A DNA stretch of 64,000 bases from Xiphophorus maculatus. Taxonomy: Eukaryota; Chordata; Actinopteri; Cyprinodontiformes; Poeciliidae. Positions 60,101 to 64,000 of this stretch are shown here, piece by piece; position 1 is the stretch's first letter; every line of letters begins with the position of its first letter. Below the pieces are notes generated by a model. That model had not been told where the DNA came from. It worked only from the letters and a program-made list of their open reading frames with translations, and did not search any database. The translations under genes were made by a program, and so were the position numbers. The stretch spans positions 17,007,479 through 17,071,478 of the forward strand of contig NC_036450.1 in the NCBI RefSeq assembly GCF_002775205.1. Reading direction: 5' to 3'.

Positions 60101-61860
60101 TAATAAAAATATATTTATACTCCTTGATCTTTTTCACTTGTTTATGTTAAAGCTACAAACTTTATTTATTCTACTTCATGTGATCATGTTGGTGAAGCAG
60201 AAGGAAAATGTTGCATGTTGTCAAAGATGCTTTCACAAGGGAAATAATAAAAAGTGTAATATGCATTTGCATTCATCCCCCTTTACGTTGTCACCCTTAA
60301 ATAAAATCTAATAAAACCAGTCCACAATGTTTAAACCAAGGGCAACACCAGACATGCTCAGCCAATCATCCTGTAGTGAGAGTATGACACAATCGCAAAC
60401 CTACCAAGGCACAGTTGTCCATCTGTAGTGACAGGCTGGACCATGAGAGCCGTAATAAATCAACCAGAGTGCTACCTGGAGGAGCCGCAGAGATCAGCTT
60501 CACTCAAGTGAGAAGATATCGAACATTTTAGGCTTGTATGCAAAAAAGAAACATTTTTAGGGGAATACAAAAATTCCACAATAATGTTGCTAATGTTTAC
60601 TCTCCTTTATCTGCTCTCATGAGTAAACTGCTCTACACATAGACCACAATTAGCACATATTGCTCTTATTACAGTACTGCATTTTATCTGAATGAAAGAA
60701 GACTGCCATCATGTTTTTATTCTAAAGTCAACGCTGATGTCAATATTGCCAATAATGTTGATAATTAAGGTAGCTTGGTCTGTAACTGGTGAGTTCATTT
60801 ATTTATTTATTTGGTATTTTTAAACTAACTACATGCTACTCAGCTGAACTAAGCAGGCAGAGGTAGCATGCCTCTTACTTTGTACTTACTCTATAGTACC
60901 AGAGAGCCGATGGCGTAGAAATTTCAGGTAGTTCCATCCTATTCTCAGATCTGCTCTACATTTAATGTAGCTAGTGAAGTGTGAGATAAATTCTGCAGTA
61001 TGGGCAATAATACTGGTTAGAACTTGCACCTTGTATAGTTCAGTTGACTGAAGATTTACTTCTAATCCAGCGATTTTAAGTGTTTAAGCAAGAGGCAGCT
61101 GGACTTCTTTTCCGTCTGAGATGTTTCTAGTGACATTCAAAAAGTTTCTTCACTTCAGATCTTGTGTAAGGAATCCTGGCCTCATATATCATTGAGCAAT
61201 CATTGGGTAATCACACAATTTGACCCCTGTTCACCTCTCTCCATCCTTTTAGGTGTTTGCGTCATTACTTGTGAGATGTTTGCTAATGAGACTTATGTGT
61301 TTCAGTTTCATATTTCAAGTTGTGAATGGTTGTGAAATCACCTGAGGAGAAGAATAGAAGTTGCATTCAAGATAATTCAAATAACCAGAGGACACATATT
61401 TGTTTGTTTTCTTTTTTTGTTTAGTTTTACAAAAATGGCATCTATCAAACCATTTACTTTTTGTTTATTCTTTCAAACATTTAAAACAATTATGTCCTGG
61501 AAGACTGGAAACTTCACCATAGAGCTGGTCTAGGGACTTGTGTCCTATTGACAGTCCTTTTGAGGTTTGGCAGCTGCTGCTTGATTGACAGGATGTTCTG
61601 GTGTGACCTGCTTCTCTTGGGTGCAGGTCAATTTGTACTCACCAGGTACTAATTGCTCATATCAAGTGAATTGTTGATTCATTTAAGGTAAGATTTTTAT
61701 TCCAGTAAATGACATTTATCAGCAGTAGGTCACTCGGGAGTTGTTTTGGTTTGTTTTTAGAGATAGTTTTCGCAGTTAAATGCAGCCTTTTCAGTTCAAG
61801 TTAAACAATGTCGGTATTTTGTATGCACAATCCAGGGTAATGTTTAAGTGAAGTACATTT
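57161..61860. other. Gene-free intergenic DNA
   Basis: This is 4.7 kb upstream of add1, mostly AT-rich with homopolymer runs and simple repeats such as (ATTT)n near 60797-60815. The part around 60290-60500 contains Tc1-like wording (GCTACCTGGAGGAGCCGCAGAGATC near 60471-60495), so a decayed insertion is likely there. No splice-bounded coding block was recognised. Confidence 0.45.
60290..60540 (+). mobile_element. Likely Tc1-like fragment
   Basis: TAAATAAAATCTAATAAAACCA followed by AGTATGACACAATCGCAAAC, CCAAGGCACAGTTGTCCATC and GGAGGAGCCGCAGAGATCAG keeps the order of blocks upstream of and inside the N-terminal part of fish Tc1 transposase genes. It is strongly diverged with no open frame. Confidence 0.4.
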
Positions 61861-61869
61861 TTGTTTTGT

Positions 61870-62120
61870 GTCCCAGCAGCAGCAGCAGGCAGCAGCAGCA
61901 GGCAGCAGCAGCGTCACACCGTCTCCTCCTGCGCCCTCCCCACCCCCCGCCGGCCTGTTCATATCACAGCCCGGAGAGTTTTGAATTCAGTCTGTGGCCC
62001 CAGACGCTGCCGCCGCCATGCTGCTGAGTTGAGAGACAGCGACGAACCAAAGTTTTATTTTTTCCAAGCTGCTGCCGCATTTTGTCTTCACCAATAAAAA
62101 AAAGGGACGCCTTCCACACA
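61870..62120 (+). other. Candidate noncoding first exon of an unseen gene
   Basis: This is a sharply GC-rich block in AT-rich surroundings. It starts with CAG repeats (61874-61913), contains CCGCCGGCC and GCCGCCGCC, and ends at a strong donor, CCACACA|GTAAGTG (62120/62121). It holds a tiny upstream frame at 62018-62032 (ATG, three sense codons, TGA) in a good Kozak context. No protein can be assigned. In human, the gene next upstream of ADD1 is SH3BP2, but nothing in the sequence shows that this is its exon. Confidence 0.45.
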
Positions 62121-64000
62121 GTAAGTGCCAGTTTCTTGTGCCGAACCGAAGACGCTTACGTCTATGAAGGTGTAGTTTGGGAAAGTAGCGCAGAGTTTTC
62201 TTTCAGAAATTGCCCATTTATCGCACTGCATCGTGCTGCCGCCGAGTTCTCAGCTGCACTTGTTACGGTCTCGCCCAAACTTCCAACAGAGGCTCAAAGA
62301 GAGAGAGAGAGAAAAAATAGCACTTTATTTATATTATGTTTCTTGTTTTGCGTAAACTTTTACCACTAATTTCCCGTGGTTAAAAAAAACAACAACACAA
62401 TAATTTGTAACGAAAATAATGTTAAGAGAACGCTTTTTGTGGTCACTCCCCTTGAAACGCAAATAACGTCAGAATAAAACACCCATTTAAAGATTAAACT
62501 TCTCCTCCACCTTTAAAATGCCACTCTGCCACCCAGAGGTCATTCAGGGGTTCGTACCCTTGGCATGCATAAATCAAGGGTGCTCTTTCATTGCAATAAC
62601 AAAAGCCCATTTACTGACAGCGCTGAAGCCCAGCCACATAACCACAGTTTATTTGAAGGGGTAGGATGGCGTCTCAGATGCCATCACGTAAAGAAATGCA
62701 TGAAAAGCACACTGTTCTGTGTCTCAGTCTGTTTATTTCCAACTTTTAAATTGTATCTCAGTAAAACTGGAGCATATTTGTGGGTATAGCTGTAAACGTC
62801 TCACCTGGACGCTTATCCAGTCTGAGTAGTAATAGTTTATTGAGCTGCTTTCAGTCTCATCACTTGCTCTTTGTTTTGGTTGGTGTGTGACATTGTACTT
62901 ATTCTTCTGCTTCCGTTTGACATTTTTACAGTGAAACACAAGCTGTCATAATAGCTTTGCCTTAGTTCTTTCTTAATTGTAAAATGAAGCATATTATTAC
63001 AGAAACTATGTTGATTGATTTGTCTTGACCAGGATTTTTTGCCAAATTTCTGGCTTTCTTTGCCATCTGATGTCCTGATTCAAATTATGTCTGATTCAAT
63101 TTTATTCCTTCATCAGGATGATAACCAGGAAGAGAGAATTTTCTACATATTATCGTGGTTAAAGGCAGTAGGTGTAAATCCAGTAGAAATTCTGATTATC
63201 CTCAGAAAATGTGCACTAGATATTTGTTTTCTTTTTTTATATGTCAAAATGGTGAACGTTATTAGGGCTAGAGGCATTTAAATGCAATGATTCATTTATT
63301 TATATTCAAGTATTGTTTTTATTATAATTCTAGTCTTTAATTTAGTTTAACTTTTTTATGCCTTTGTATTTTTCTGCAAAATGCCAACCTTACCAATCTT
63401 CATCAGACATGGGTGCAGCTTTTAAAATTCAATTTTAGGAAATGAGTTTGTCACAAGTCATGATTTCATGATGAGGACAATAACTTTCTCACATTGGTCT
63501 AACTTGGTATGAATAATTTATTTGCCCGTAATAAATGGAATATTTGGAAAACAGTTTTATACCAGTCAAATGATCTTTGTCAGAAACATTGTGTGTGACA
63601 AAAATGCAATCTGGAGTGTTAAAAACTTTTTACCAGGCACTTCAACTATTTTATGACTTTGACTTTGTAATTTGCGGATTTTGCATAACTTTTGCTTTCA
63701 TACTCAAAAGCTAGTAAAATGTCTCAAACGGTTAAAAGCTCCTCTCTAGAGCTTTAAAGCGCCTCCTGTATAGTACAGTAATGGTTTACTTTACATCTCA
63801 TGACCAATTATGAACATTTGAACATGACAGATATGATGATTTCTCCCTTAAATACAGCGGTTGTTTCTTCTAAATCTTTGTTCCCGCATGTTTGTTGTTG
63901 GTGCCATTTACTTCCCCGCCTCGCTGTCATCTTCACTCATGGTTTCACCAGAATCCATCGGCGCTGACATGCCCCTCCCTTTTGAGCTCAATAACTAATT
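62121..64000. other. Downstream flank, possible first intron
   Basis: This is AT-rich DNA from the donor at 62121 to the window edge. There is a (GA)n run at 62294-62310 and short open frames without family resemblance. If the block at 61.87-62.12 kb is an exon, this is the start of its intron. Confidence 0.35.

Overview
The window looks like nuclear DNA of a teleost fish. It is AT-rich and intron-dense, with GT-AG introns. It carries fish-type repeats: several decayed Tc1-like transposons, LINE 3' ends with a (TGAT)n tail, a hAT-type MITE and SINE-like fragments. An alpha-synuclein gene is present; zebrafish is known to lack one, so a percomorph-type teleost is the better guess. No CRISPR array, bacterial operon or intact virus is visible.

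Three protein genes can be rebuilt exon by exon, with splice phases that close. (1) snca, alpha-synuclein, + strand: a probable noncoding first exon ends at 4143 and five coding exons lie between 4576 and 15126, giving 127 aa. (2) nop14, a nucleolar 40S-ribosome biogenesis factor, - strand: 18 coding exons between 28685 and 18773, giving 868 aa. A likely noncoding exon lies near 29.4-29.5 kb. (3) add1, alpha-adducin, - strand: 13 constitutive coding exons between 49862 and 32394 (706 aa), plus two candidate alternative exons. A noncoding first exon and a GC-rich promoter lie near 57.0 kb.

Layout: 1-3.8 kb is gene-free and repeat-bearing. 3.85-16.1 kb is snca, whose introns hold a MITE inserted into a Tc1 relic. 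16.1-18.7 kb is the gap between the converging snca and nop14 ends. 18.7-29.5 kb is nop14, whose large intron 14 holds two LINE remnants and a 99-bp TGAT array. 29.5-32.4 kb is the short nop14-add1 spacer and probable add1 3' UTR. 32.4-57.1 kb is add1. 57.2-61.8 kb shows no gene. Near 61.87-62.12 kb there is a CAG-rich, GC-rich stretch ending in a splice donor, possibly the first exon of a + strand gene that runs out of the window.

The genes do not form a pathway. Their grouping is a synteny relic: NOP14 and ADD1 are close neighbours on human 4p16.3 (with MFSD10 between them, not seen here), and SNCA is on human 4q22. The observations most worth checking are a 403-nt candidate cassette exon in add1 whose two possible acceptors would give either a truncated or a lengthened adducin, and a fish alpha-synuclein that lacks the segment aligned to human residues 50-53 and has a tyrosine-free acidic tail.
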